Shown in pieces: positions 52,830 to 61,621 of a stretch of 64,000 nt of DNA. The notes below the pieces were generated by a model. That model made no database searches. It was not told the DNA's origin and saw only the letters and a program-made list of their open reading frames with translations. The stretch comes from Paenibacillus polygoni (GTDB lineage Bacteria > Bacillota > Bacilli > Paenibacillales > Paenibacillaceae), in the NCBI RefSeq assembly GCF_030263935.1, contig NZ_CP127162.1, positions 3,419,501 to 3,483,500 of the forward strand. Direction: 5' to 3'. Position numbers and translations under genes: made by a program. Position 1 is the stretch's first letter, and the number at the start of each line of letters is the position of its first letter.

Positions 52830-54251
52830 TTACATTCCGATTGCATTACCGTCTACGGCAAGCATTGCTTCACCCATAATCTCCGATAAAGAAGGATGTG
52901 GATGCACAAGCTGTCCTATTTCCCAAGGGGTTGCATCTAATAGCTGAGCAAGCGCCGCTTCACTGATTAGATCTGTAACATGAGTTCCAATCATATGAAC
53001 TCCCAAAATATCATTGGTGTTCTCATCGGCAATTACTTTAACAAAGCCTTCTTGATGTCCGTGTACCAAAGCTTTGCCAATCGCCTGAAAAGGAAACTTC
53101 CCAATCTTGACCTTGTAACCAAGATCTCTAGCTTGTTTTTCTGTATATCCAACACTCGCTGCCTCAGGTCTAGAATAGATGGCTCTTGGAATAAATTGAT
53201 CCGGAGTCGCATGCACCGTTTCACCTGACATATGATGTACGGCACGAATTCCTTCGTGGGAAGCAACATGAGCAAGCTGGAGGCCTCCGATACAGTCGCC
53301 GATCGCATAAATATGAGGAACAGCCGTCTGTAACTGTTTATTCACCTCAATGAATCCATTAGATAATTTGATATCCGTGTTCTCAATCCCAATATTCTCG
53401 ACATTTGCTATTCGTCCAACCGAGATTAATATTTTTGAAGCTGATAAAGTTTCGTTTCCCGCACTCGACTGTATATCAATCGAAATGGAATCACCATGGT
53501 CTGTGTATGTATTCGTCATGACCTGGGAACCTGTTCTTACCTCTACTCCTCGTTTGACAAGCAGTCGTTTCATTTCCGCTGCAATCTCTTGATCTTCTTG
53601 GGGGAGAATGTGATCTGCTGCCTCAACAAGCGTCACTTTTACATTGAAATCAGATAGCATCGATGCCCATTCTACTCCAATAACTCCGCCGCCAACGATA
53701 ATGATGGAATCCGGCAGGTCGTCCATTCGAAGAGCCTCGTCGCTTGTCATAATCTTATCGCCCTCAGGTTCAAGTCCTGGCAGCGTTCTAGGACGAGTTC
53801 CCGTAGCAATAATTAGATTTGCGGGTACCACATTTTCCATCTCTCCATTATCAAGTTCAACGGCAAGAGCACCGCTTTTTGGAGAAAAAATCGAAGGACC
53901 AATGACTCTGCCTTTTCCATGCAAAACAGTTATCTTATTTTTACGCATGAGATACTCGACACCCTGATGGAGCTGCTTCACGATGGCTTCTTTTCTTTCT
54001 TGAACTTTAGGGAATACTAAAGTTGCCCCCGAGGTTTCAATACCATAACTTGCGCTATCTTTAATATCTGCATATACTTCTGCACTTCGAAGTAGTGCCT
54101 TGCTTGGAATGCACCCCCGGTGAAGACACGTTCCGCCTAGTTTATCTTTTTCTACAATAACGACAGATTTACCTAATTGAGCAGCTCGGATCGCAGCCAC
54201 ATAGCCACCTGTTCCCCCGCCCAAGATTGCCACATCACATTCTATTGCCAT
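52830..54251 (-). CDS. lpdV: dihydrolipoyl dehydrogenase (E3)
   Basis: Reoxidises the lipoyl group of E2 with FAD and NAD. FAD site DVAILGGGTGGYVAAIRAAQ, redox disulfide C42-C47 in GGTCLHRGCIPSK, NAD site IIIVGGGVIGVEWASML, YAIGDC, and the C-terminal HPHPSLSEIMGEA His-Glu pair. 473 residues. It precedes bkdAA by 185 bases, the order of the B. subtilis bkd operon, but bkdR, ptb, bcd and buk are not upstream. Confidence 0.94.
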   Translation of the reverse strand: MAIECDVAILGGGTGGYVAAIRAAQLGKSVVIVEKDKLGGTCLHRGCIPSKALLRSAEVYADIKDSASYGIETSGATLVFPKVQERKEAIVKQLHQGVEYLMRKNKITVLHGKGRVIGPSIFSPKSGALAVELDNGEMENVVPANLIIATGTRPRTLPGLEPEGDKIMTSDEALRMDDLPDSIIIVGGGVIGVEWASMLSDFNVKVTLVEAADHILPQEDQEIAAEMKRLLVKRGVEVRTGSQVMTNTYTDHGDSISIDIQSSAGNETLSASKILISVGRIANVENIGIENTDIKLSNGFIEVNKQLQTAVPHIYAIGDCIGGLQLAHVASHEGIRAVHHMSGETVHATPDQFIPRAIYSRPEAASVGYTEKQARDLGYKVKIGKFPFQAIGKALVHGHQEGFVKVIADENTNDILGVHMIGTHVTDLISEAALAQLLDATPWEIGQLVHPHPSLSEIMGEAMLAVDGNAIGM

Positions 54252-54412
54252 AAAAAATCATTCCCCCAATTCTTCCGCGTTGTTATTAATTTATGTTCTA
54301 TTGTACTCTCACTTCTCTGGAATCACAAAACAAGCCCATCTAATAGACAGTAACTAGAAGACAAGGTATCATATAGAAATACTACATGCGTATGAGAAGG
54401 GGTTTTTGCACG

Positions 54413-54697
54413 ATGAAGCTTATGCTTTCCCGCTTTCTTGCCATTGTCATTCTCGTTATTCCTGGTCTTGGAGCCATGAAAGGTTTTTTAATGATCAAAG
54501 ATTCGTTGTTTCATTACTATGCTGCTCATGGTGATGACCTTGTAACCGTCCCGCGCTTTGAATGGCTTCACTTTAGCTTAGGCGTTCTTCTATTTGCCGC
54601 GTGCATGGCTTTCCTTGGCGGCTGGATTCTTTTTCGTGATCGAAAACGTAATTATGTCGGACCTCGTTTCAAACAGAAACAAGATATGGATACATAG
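54413..54697 (+). CDS. DUF2627 membrane protein (YqzF-like)
   Basis: A 94-residue protein with two membrane segments (FLAIVILVIPGLGAMKGF and FSLGVLLFAACMAFLGGWIL) joined by a loop with DSLFHYYA, as in DUF2627/YqzF, a gene near bkd in B. subtilis. ATG at 54413 with AAGGGG about 10 bases upstream. Divergent from lpdV. Function unknown. Confidence 0.8.
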   Translation: MKLMLSRFLAIVILVIPGLGAMKGFLMIKDSLFHYYAAHGDDLVTVPRFEWLHFSLGVLLFAACMAFLGGWILFRDRKRNYVGPRFKQKQDMDT

Positions 54698-54785
54698 CTC
54701 AGAATCCCTGAAAACTTTACCTTTACGGCTGAAATCAATATAATTTACTCTTAAGTATCTTTTTCGAAGATAGGGGTTTCTGACG

Positions 54786-55160
54786 ATGATTTCATTTTTA
54801 CTTACACTTAAGAGATTAATCAAAGGATTGTTTCATGGTTTTAAAGATAAAAGATTTCTTGCTCTTTTAACCTTGACCTTAGCTACCCTGCTCTCAGGAA
54901 CTCTGTTTTATTCCAGTGTAGAGAATATGAGTTATATTGATGCGCTCTACTTTTCTGCAGTTACTCTAACAACTGTTGGTCACCCAACACTCACGCCGGT
55001 TACGACTTTTGGCAAGTTGTTTACGATCATTTACATGTTTGCAGGGATCGGTATTACAATAGCCATGATCGCTCGAATTACGCTTGGCATTGTTTTTCCA
55101 GAAAAGCTAGGCGATGAAAGATCTGAAGAAGAAGTATCTGCAGATCCATCTGAACAGTAA
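54786..55160 (+). CDS. two-TM channel-like protein with TVGHP filter
   Basis: A 124-residue protein shaped like one subunit of a two-TM potassium channel: outer helix (FLALLTLTLATLLSGTLFY), pore helix (YIDALYFSAVTLTTVG), and inner helix (LFTIIYMFAGIGITIAMIA), with a short acidic tail and no RCK domain. The filter reads TVGHP (63-67) where TVGYG is expected. Its ATG follows AGATAGGGG. A terminator follows. Ion selectivity cannot be assumed. Confidence 0.82.
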   Translation: MISFLLTLKRLIKGLFHGFKDKRFLALLTLTLATLLSGTLFYSSVENMSYIDALYFSAVTLTTVGHPTLTPVTTFGKLFTIIYMFAGIGITIAMIARITLGIVFPEKLGDERSEEEVSADPSEQ

Positions 55161-55170
55161 TTAATGTCAG

Positions 55171-55199
55171 ACCTTCTTACCAAGTAAGAAGGTTTTTTT
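55171..55199 (+). terminator. intrinsic terminator after the channel gene
   Basis: ACCTTCTTAC and GTAAGAAGGT with a 3-base loop and seven T. Confidence 0.92.
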
Positions 55200-55212
55200 A
55201 TTATCTAATTAT

Positions 55213-55434
55213 TTATTCATACAATGCATCTCTTAGTTTCGTAGACATATTTGAACCACCGGTTGCTTTTTGCAATATTTGTTTTTTTAACCGTTGATTC
55301 TGTGCTTGTACAGCAGAGAATTCAGCTAATAAATCAGATATGAATTTTTCAGTATCGGGAGTAATTGTCTCCTTTTCTTGCAGTATTTCAAACTTCTTTT
55401 GCCAAGCATTATATTTTTCATCATTATTCATCAT
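55213..55434 (-). CDS. hypothetical small coiled-coil protein
   Basis: A roughly 73-residue soluble protein rich in Gln, Glu and Lys; the stretch EKFISDLLAEFSAVQAQNQRLKKQI has heptad-like spacing and probably forms a coiled coil. GAGGTGA lies before the paired ATGs (55429-55434); either may be used. It faces the channel gene tail to tail. I do not recognise a family. Confidence 0.55.
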   Translation of the reverse strand: MMNNDEKYNAWQKKFEILQEKETITPDTEKFISDLLAEFSAVQAQNQRLKKQILQKATGGSNMSTKLRDALYE

Positions 55435-55609
55435 GTTCACCTCATCCTTATCAACCATATCATGTTAGAAGAAATTGTGCATAATTTTACACTCCATGAT
55501 CTAACAAAATAGTGGCTTCTGTGCTTTTATTTATGTTACTCTATAATGGCTCTTTTGGAGAAACCAAAAGTTTTAGAGCGGATTGTGCTAAAGAGAGGAA
55601 GATATCGCT

Positions 55610-56215
55610 GTGTCAAAAGGTCGTATTACTGTTATTACCGGACCCATGTTCAGTGAAAAATCAGGGGAACTGATCAGACGCTGTCAAAAACTAATGAAAT
55701 ATGGACGCCAGAAGGTCGTTGCCTATAAACCTGTTGAAGATGACCGATTTGAAATCGACGAAATCGTAAGTCGGATCGGATACAAATTACCTGCAATCCC
55801 GATTCCAAAACAACTTACTCCGCAAATCGTTGAAAAAATACTAGAACAAACCAAAGATGCAGATGTGGTTGCTTTCGATGAGGTACAGTTCTTTAGCAGA
55901 GAAATCATGGATATTGCCGAAGAACTCGCTTATTGCGGAAAACACGTCATCGTGGATGGTTTAAATATGGATTATCGCGGTAAAGAATTCGGATATGTTG
56001 GCGGATTACTCGCCATGTCCGATGATATTGAAAAACTATCAGCCTTCTGCGCCGTATGTGGAAGCCCTGATGCAGCATTTACCCAACGTATCGTTAATGG
56101 CGAGCCGGTCACCCTTGGTCCTGTCGTCATGATCGGAGATTCCGAAGCATACGAACCGAGATGCCGCAATTGTTTTGTCCCGCCTCATAAAGTGAAATGT
56201 GATGAAGGAAATTAA
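55610..56215 (+). CDS. tdk: thymidine kinase with altered P-loop
   Basis: A type II thymidine kinase (201 residues): ITGPMFSEKSGELIRRC, VVAFDEVQFF (Walker B), VDGLNMDYRGKEFG, and a zinc site CAVCGS...CRNC. The canonical P-loop of this family is GxMFSGKSxELIRR; here position 16 is Glu instead of Gly (SEKSG). The rest, including K17 and S18, is intact. GTG start with AGAGAGGA upstream. Likely still a deoxynucleoside kinase, but activity needs testing. Confidence 0.87.
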   Translation: MSKGRITVITGPMFSEKSGELIRRCQKLMKYGRQKVVAYKPVEDDRFEIDEIVSRIGYKLPAIPIPKQLTPQIVEKILEQTKDADVVAFDEVQFFSREIMDIAEELAYCGKHVIVDGLNMDYRGKEFGYVGGLLAMSDDIEKLSAFCAVCGSPDAAFTQRIVNGEPVTLGPVVMIGDSEAYEPRCRNCFVPPHKVKCDEGN

Positions 56216-56216
56216 A

Positions 56217-56252
56217 TAAAGGAGTGTCCGGTATACACCCGGCACTCCTTTA
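56217..56252. terminator. intrinsic terminator, probably bidirectional
   Basis: AAAGGAGTGTCCGG pairs with CCGGCACTCCTTT. TTTACTTTTC follows on plus and TTTATTTAATTT on minus, so it may serve tdk and the gene at 56299-56778. Confidence 0.82.
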
Positions 56253-56298
56253 CTTTTCAGCTGTCGACAAAGCGGTAGCTGTGCAAATCCATCTACCA

Positions 56299-56778
56299 TT
56301 ATTGTTCCCGTGTAACAAAGTACTTATTAGTCATATAGTAAGCATCACCGCGGGATGTCTCTACCATACCTTTTTTCGGGTCCAAGAATACAATTTCCTT
56401 ACACTTCGTACAATACCACTTTGTTCGTTTGTACGGAGACTCGGTAACATAAGCAGTTCCACATTTGCAATCAATTTTCATTAAAATCTCATTGGCACGA
56501 TATGCGGTTGATAGACGATCCATATTATCTTGTTGTTGAACAGGCACGATTACATTTTGATAGTCAGAGAACTGATTTTGAACTTTAAAGTCAGAGACAA
56601 GTGAAGGATTTAATCCAAAGAATTCTTTACCGATCTCAGCAATAAACTTCGTATCGTTTCTGTAACAATGAATCCATTCCTGAATCTGTTTATTGGACAA
56701 TGGAACTGTCCCCTTAACACCGCTGTTCAGTGTGTATGTCATGATATATAGTGTGTCGTCTTGTTTGCTTGAGTACAT
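56299..56778 (-). CDS. hypothetical protein with C-terminal zinc ribbon
   Basis: A 159-residue protein. The N-terminal part (LSNKQIQEWIHCYRNDTKFIAEIGKEFFGLNPS) looks helical and matches nothing I know. The C-terminal part has CKCGTAYVTES and WYCTKCKEIV, a CxC...CxxC zinc ribbon. Its ATG lies close after AAGGAGG. It sits between tdk and spo0A, with another zinc-knuckle gene upstream. Confidence 0.65.
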   Translation of the reverse strand: MYSSKQDDTLYIMTYTLNSGVKGTVPLSNKQIQEWIHCYRNDTKFIAEIGKEFFGLNPSLVSDFKVQNQFSDYQNVIVPVQQQDNMDRLSTAYRANEILMKIDCKCGTAYVTESPYKRTKWYCTKCKEIVFLDPKKGMVETSRGDAYYMTNKYFVTREQ

Positions 56779-56890
56779 TAGAAACCTCCTTATTCTCTGC
56801 TAATGTACTACAACTCTTTTACGAAAGCAAAGGCTATTCTCCATGTAATTATCACCAAATGTGGGACTTGTCGTAAACTATGGATTTTAG

Positions 56891-57169
56891 TTATATTCTA
56901 AGCATCTTATTACTTTTATCATTATATTCACATTCTTTGCATAAACCTGTAACTTTACCAGAAGGGCTTGCATAAAAGTGCAGTCTTTTATACTTATTGC
57001 ATTTTTCACATTTCTGGACTTTCTGCATCTTTTTATTATGATCATTTTTGCGATAATGATCCAAATAGACTACATTGGAAGATTTCTTTACCTTGCTTAC
57101 GTGATATCGTCTATAAGTGATCCAAGTGAAGCATGAAGCAACAATACCTATGATCGACAACCATAACAT
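56891..57169 (-). CDS. hypothetical membrane-anchored zinc-knuckle protein
   Basis: A 92-residue protein: N-terminal membrane helix (LSIIGIVASCFTWITY), basic linker (KNDHNKKMQKVQK), and a zinc site CEKCNKY...CKECEY. GGGAAGAG lies before the ATG. The C-terminal domain would face the cytoplasm or exterior depending on orientation; the basic residues after the helix suggest cytoplasm. No family recognised. Confidence 0.6.
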   Translation of the reverse strand: MLWLSIIGIVASCFTWITYRRYHVSKVKKSSNVVYLDHYRKNDHNKKMQKVQKCEKCNKYKRLHFYASPSGKVTGLCKECEYNDKSNKMLRI

Positions 57170-57195
57170 GGGTCTCTTCCCCTTTCATAATTCCC

Positions 57196-57230
57196 GAAAA
57201 AGCGCCTACCTTCTCTTCGGGTAAGCGCAT
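57196..57230 (-). terminator. intrinsic terminator after spo0A
   Basis: GCGCTTACC and GGTAGGCGC (one G-T pair) with TTTTTC following on the minus strand, about 70 bases past the spo0A stop. Confidence 0.8.
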
Positions 57231-57297
57231 TTTATCATAAGGTTCGAAGGGCGTTGTTCCAGAAATAAACAATCCAAGTCATCTTTAAGATCCTTTA

Positions 57298-58107
57298 TTA
57301 AGATACTTTATTCTCAATTCTAAGTTTGTCAGCTACCATCGCAATAAATTCACTGTTCGTCGGTTTGGATTTACTGATGTTAATCGTATAACCAAACAAA
57401 TGACTGATTGAGTCGATGTTCCCCCGTGTCCAAGCCACTTCAATCGCATGGCGAATCGCACGTTCAACTCTGGAAGGCGTTGTTTTGAATTTCTCAGCGA
57501 TTGCTGGATATAATGTTTTGGTAATCGCTCCGAGGATTTCGATATTGTTATATACCATAGTGATTGCTTCCCGCAAATATTGATATCCCTTAATATGAGC
57601 AGGCACACCAATTTCATGAATAATGGAAGTAATACTCGCATCCAAATTTCTTGATTTTCCGATAGGAACAACATTTGATTTTTGGGAGGAGGATATCATT
57701 TGTGAACCATTACTTGCGATTGCTTGAGCACCAAATAGCTGCCTTACTCGATTTGCAAGGACTTCCATATCAAAGGGCTTCAAAATATAATAAGAAGCTC
57801 CTAATTGTACAGCACGCTGAGTAATGTTCTCTTGCCCAAAAGCAGTAAGCATGATTACCTTAGGCTGCGGAGATAAATTCATTTCGCGCAAGCGTTCAAG
57901 CACTCCTAGACCATCGAGATGAGGCATAATAATATCAAGGATTAATACATCAGGTACAGACTTTGCTTCTTGAATGATCTGAAGTACCTCCTCACCGTTA
58001 TACGCGATGCCCGTTACTTCCATGTCCTCTTGATTAGATATATATTCAGCTAGTAAATTAGTAAACTCCCGGTTATCATCAGCCAATAATATTTCAATAT
58101 TTTGCAA
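57298..58107 (-). CDS. spo0A: sporulation master regulator Spo0A
   Basis: Response regulator at the end of the phosphorelay (269 residues). Receiver: LLADDNREF, phosphoacceptor D58 in [20 protein letters not shown] and LKPFDMEV. The C-terminal DNA-binding domain has [15 protein letters not shown] and [17 protein letters not shown]. Start is TTG at 58105-58107, with GGGAGG eight bases upstream. It follows spoIVB as in Bacillus; its promoter carries 0A boxes. Confidence 0.97.
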   Translation of the reverse strand: MQNIEILLADDNREFTNLLAEYISNQEDMEVTGIAYNGEEVLQIIQEAKSVPDVLILDIIMPHLDGLGVLERLREMNLSPQPKVIMLTAFGQENITQRAVQLGASYYILKPFDMEVLANRVRQLFGAQAIASNGSQMISSSQKSNVVPIGKSRNLDASITSIIHEIGVPAHIKGYQYLREAITMVYNNIEILGAITKTLYPAIAEKFKTTPSRVERAIRHAIEVAWTRGNIDSISHLFGYTINISKSKPTNSEFIAMVADKLRIENKVS

Positions 58108-58159
58108 ATGTTTTTCCTCCCTTAGACAATTGTTGATGCTCATTCCCTTACAGCTTAAG

Positions 58160-58195
58160 ATTTTCGACACACAAAAGGAAAATCCTTCTGTCGAA
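58160..58195 (-). promoter_or_regulatory. sigma-H promoter of spo0A overlapped by two 0A boxes
   Basis: On the minus strand GAAGGATTT (-35, 58180-58188) and GTCGAAAAT (-10, 58160-58168) are 11 bases apart, fitting sigma-H. A Spo0A box TGTGTCGAA (58163-58171, minus) covers the -10, and TCTGTCGAA (58187-58195, plus) touches the -35; each matches TTTGTCGAA at 8 or 7 of 9. This implies autoregulation. Confidence 0.7.
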
Positions 58196-58273
58196 AAATA
58201 TTTTCTTTATTTTTTTTAGCCATTGATTTATAATATTGTATTTTATTTCATTTTATGATTTTCTTCTTATGTA

Positions 58274-58282
58274 TTCGACAAA
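58274..58282 (-). promoter_or_regulatory. perfect 0A box upstream of spo0A
   Basis: TTTGTCGAA on the minus strand, an exact Spo0A-binding consensus, about 105 bases upstream of the sigma-H -10 and touching the T run of the spoIVB terminator. Confidence 0.7.
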
Positions 58283-58312
58283 AAATCTTAAGGCTTAACT
58301 CGCCTTAAGATT
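58279..58312 (-). terminator. intrinsic terminator overlapping the spoIVB stop
   Basis: AATCTTAAGGC pairs with GCCTTAAGATT around GAGTTAA, followed by TTTTTTG on the minus strand. The upstream arm is made of the last codons of spoIVB and the stop codon is in the loop. Confidence 0.88.
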
Positions 58313-59629
58313 CATTGTTTGCTTATTAGGGATTACTACGCCAGCATCTTCTAACATCCATTCAATGAAACATCCATAACCCGATTTAGGGTCATTCACA
58401 AATACATGGGTTACAGCTCCAATAAGTTTGCCATTCTGTATAATTGGGCTGCCGCTCATCCCTTGTACGATACCACCTGTCTTATCAATTAGACGTTTAT
58501 CAGTAATACGAATAACAAGTCCTTTTGTAGCCGCATGATCTTGAGGTGAGACATGAACGACATCTACCGTAAATCGCTCCACCTTTTGTCCTTCGAGAAC
58601 CGTTAAAATTTCAGCAGGTCCTTCTTTCACTTCATGTGCAAATGCGACAGGGATAGGCTTTTGATATAAACTGTGTTCTGGGTTCACAGGCATTTTTCCA
58701 AAAATTCCAAAGGGAGTATTTCTTTCGATATTTCCAAGAATTCTGCTTTCTTTCGTAAAAATCGCTCGTTTCTCACCTGGATCGCCAGTTTCGCTCTTCG
58801 CAATAGAAGTAACATTCGATTGGACAATCTCGCCGCTGCCAACCACAATTGGCGTTTGCGTGTTCATGTCAGTGATCACATGACCTAAAGCTCCATACAC
58901 ACCTTGATCTGGTGCATAGAAAGTTAAAGTACCCACACCGGCGGCTGAGTCCCTAATATAGAGGCCAAGACGCCAAACCTGATCTTCTTCATCAAACACA
59001 GGGGTTAACTTTGTCTTGATGACTTTTCCTTGACGAGATAAGGTAATATCAATGGGTTTCTTCGTCTTTCCTGACTCAAGAACGGTATCAGCAACCGCGT
59101 TGACCCCTGTGATCGCTTTGCCATTCATATGAGTCAATAAGTCACCCAGTTTGATACCTGCTTCTTCCCCTGGGGATACAGGATCCTTACTTGTTACGTG
59201 TACCAAATGGTGACCTACAACCAGGATACCGGCAGACTTTACCTTAACACCGATGGTTTGTCCCCCTGGTACTACCTTCAAATCAGGCACGACATGCACA
59301 TCTGTCGTTTTTAGCGGGATTTTTCCAAACAACTTCCATGTAAGTTTTGTCGTCCCCTCTTGTTGAGGATTCAACTGAATGGAATGTTGCCTGGCAGAAA
59401 CCGAAAGTTTAGAGGAGGTTTCCTTCTTTACTTGCAGCACCTCTGATTGATCAGAGACGGTCGCATCCACGGGCGCAGATACTTCAAGGTGTGTTTCCCG
59501 TCCGGCTAACAAACGTAGCTCATCTGGCAATGAGGCATAACTAAACACGGGCAAGAGGGTCTGTCCGAACAGACAGATAGATAAGACAACAATAAGGCCA
59601 ATAAGTTTCTTTCCAAGGTTAAGCTTCAA
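58295..59629 (-). CDS. spoIVB: SpoIVB serine peptidase
   Basis: A forespore-secreted S55 peptidase that signals across the space between membranes to trigger pro-sigma-K processing. N-terminal membrane anchor (about 10-27), PDZ domain (about 115-205), and protease with H250 (YGALGH) and S394 in GGIVQGMSGSPIIQNG. 444 residues; TTG start. It lies between recN and spo0A as in Bacillus. Confidence 0.95.
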   Translation of the reverse strand: MKLNLGKKLIGLIVVLSICLFGQTLLPVFSYASLPDELRLLAGRETHLEVSAPVDATVSDQSEVLQVKKETSSKLSVSARQHSIQLNPQQEGTTKLTWKLFGKIPLKTTDVHVVPDLKVVPGGQTIGVKVKSAGILVVGHHLVHVTSKDPVSPGEEAGIKLGDLLTHMNGKAITGVNAVADTVLESGKTKKPIDITLSRQGKVIKTKLTPVFDEEDQVWRLGLYIRDSAAGVGTLTFYAPDQGVYGALGHVITDMNTQTPIVVGSGEIVQSNVTSIAKSETGDPGEKRAIFTKESRILGNIERNTPFGIFGKMPVNPEHSLYQKPIPVAFAHEVKEGPAEILTVLEGQKVERFTVDVVHVSPQDHAATKGLVIRITDKRLIDKTGGIVQGMSGSPIIQNGKLIGAVTHVFVNDPKSGYGCFIEWMLEDAGVVIPNKQTMNLKAS

Positions 59630-59729
59630 GTGGCTGTCACACTCCCTTTGCTTCGTTCGCTTGACGAAAGGTGGTCGCCAATTGCGTAACTATAACATAA
59701 CCTTGGACCTAGCCTTTTATTACTGTCAA

Positions 59730-61469
59730 TCATTGCTCCGTAAGTACTTCAGCCCCTTTTTTGGCTTCCGCAAGTTTAAGCATTTCCTGTGCATGGTGTC
59801 TTGTTTTTTCTGTAATTTCAACACCGCCAAGCATCCTTGCGAGTTCCATGATTCGTCCTTCTTCAGATAGTTCATCGACCTGTGTCATCGTCCGTTCCTG
59901 ATGCACTTTTTTCTCAATTAGATATTGATGATCGGCCATACAAGCCACTTGTGGCAAATGTGTAATAGAGAAGACCTGACAAGTGGAAGAAAGAAGGAAC
60001 AATTTTTCTGCAATGGACTGAGCTGCTCTTCCGCTTACTCCGGTATCTACTTCGTCAAAGATCAGTACAGGGATCTGATCGTGTCTTGCGAAAATACTCT
60101 TAAGGGCAAGCATAATCCGCGACATCTCCCCACCCGAAGCAATCTTGCCTAGGGGTCTTAGGGGTTCACCTGGGTTTGCCGATATTAGAAATTCCACACT
60201 GTCAATTCCTTGTTTTGTAATCCGGATCCGCTGACCATTCCATTCGAATCCGCGAGGGTCCTCTACGACAGAAATCTGAGCCTTCATGGATGTTCGTTCC
60301 ATCTGTAAATCCTTTAGTTCTCGTTCCACTTTTTCGGATAACTCTTCTGCACATTTCTTGCGAGCCATGCTCATTTTCTCTGCTGTAATCAGTAATTCTG
60401 CCAAGTAACGATCACGTTCGGCAAGTAATTTTTCCATGCGCTCATCTTTATTCTCAAGCTGATCTGTTTCCCGCTCAATTTGGGCATAATACTCGAGAAT
60501 GGTTTCTACGTTATCCCCGTATTTACGCTTTAGACCCGTAATCATATTGAGTCGTTCTTCCACTTCTCCAAGTCTTGCCGGGTTAAATTCGATATCATCA
60601 CGATATCCGCGAAGCTGAAACGCAGCATCTTCCAATTGGTAAAAAGCAGACTGAAGCTGGTCTAATATAGGCTTAATTCCTTTTTGATCATAACCGCTTA
60701 TATCTTCAAGCTTTGAGATTGCGTAACTAACTGCCTCAAGCCCCTGAGAGCCTTGGAGAATATCGTAAGCACCTGCAACCGAGTCCATCATTTTTTCGCT
60801 ATGGGATAGTTTGACCTTTTCTTCATGCAGTAATTCATCTTCGCCTGGTACGAGTTTGGCGGCTGAGATTTCTTCTAACTGGAACCGATACATATCAAGT
60901 AATTGATATGCTTTTTGACTTGACTCCTGAAGCTGACGAACTTCTTTTTCTACTTTTACGAATGCTTTATACTGCTCTGTATATTTCAGCTTTATCGGAC
61001 CAATGATACTTTCTCCATATGTATCGAGCAGACCTAAGTGCTTCTCTGCCCGCAATAAACTTTGATGTTCATGTTGTCCGTGGATATTAATGAGCTGTTC
61101 TCCAACCTCACGTAACATGGTCAAGTTAACGAGTTGTCCATTAATACGAGATACACTTTTGCCCGTTGAAATGAGTTCACGGCGTATAATTAAATGTTCG
61201 TCTGATCTTGCCTGAATACCGAGCCCTGATAAGGTCTGCCATACGGGATGAGAGCCTGGAAGTTCAAACATGGCTTCCATCTCTGCTTTGTCACAGCCAT
61301 ATCGTATGAGATCAGCTGAACCTCTGCCTCCCGCAATAAGACCAAGTGCATCTATAATAATCGATTTACCTGCGCCCGTTTCCCCGGTAAGTACGTGAAA
61401 CCCCGCATGGAAATGGACATCCACCGCTTCAACAACTGCTAAATTTCGAATAGATAGTGTAGAAAGCAC
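59730..61469 (-). CDS. recN: DNA repair protein RecN
   Basis: SMC-like ATPase for double-strand break repair (579 residues). Walker A GETGAGKSI near the N-terminus, long coiled coils, then LGKIASGGEMSRIMLALKSIFA (signature) and VLIFDEVDTGVSG (Walker B). Start is the GTG at 61467-61469, seven bases after GGAGGTG. It follows argR. Confidence 0.96.
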   Translation of the reverse strand: MLSTLSIRNLAVVEAVDVHFHAGFHVLTGETGAGKSIIIDALGLIAGGRGSADLIRYGCDKAEMEAMFELPGSHPVWQTLSGLGIQARSDEHLIIRRELISTGKSVSRINGQLVNLTMLREVGEQLINIHGQHEHQSLLRAEKHLGLLDTYGESIIGPIKLKYTEQYKAFVKVEKEVRQLQESSQKAYQLLDMYRFQLEEISAAKLVPGEDELLHEEKVKLSHSEKMMDSVAGAYDILQGSQGLEAVSYAISKLEDISGYDQKGIKPILDQLQSAFYQLEDAAFQLRGYRDDIEFNPARLGEVEERLNMITGLKRKYGDNVETILEYYAQIERETDQLENKDERMEKLLAERDRYLAELLITAEKMSMARKKCAEELSEKVERELKDLQMERTSMKAQISVVEDPRGFEWNGQRIRITKQGIDSVEFLISANPGEPLRPLGKIASGGEMSRIMLALKSIFARHDQIPVLIFDEVDTGVSGRAAQSIAEKLFLLSSTCQVFSITHLPQVACMADHQYLIEKKVHQERTMTQVDELSEEGRIMELARMLGGVEITEKTRHHAQEMLKLAEAKKGAEVLTEQ

Positions 61470-61621
61470 AGCATTGCACCTCCGATGATCACGTTTATTA
61501 CGTGTAATTACGCCCCCGAAAAAATACAGGGAACGTCCGTTTGCTTTTTTCATCTTCGTTTATACTTTACACTATTTTCTCCGAAAAAGAAACGTATGTT
61601 CGCTCACTTTTTTATTATATT

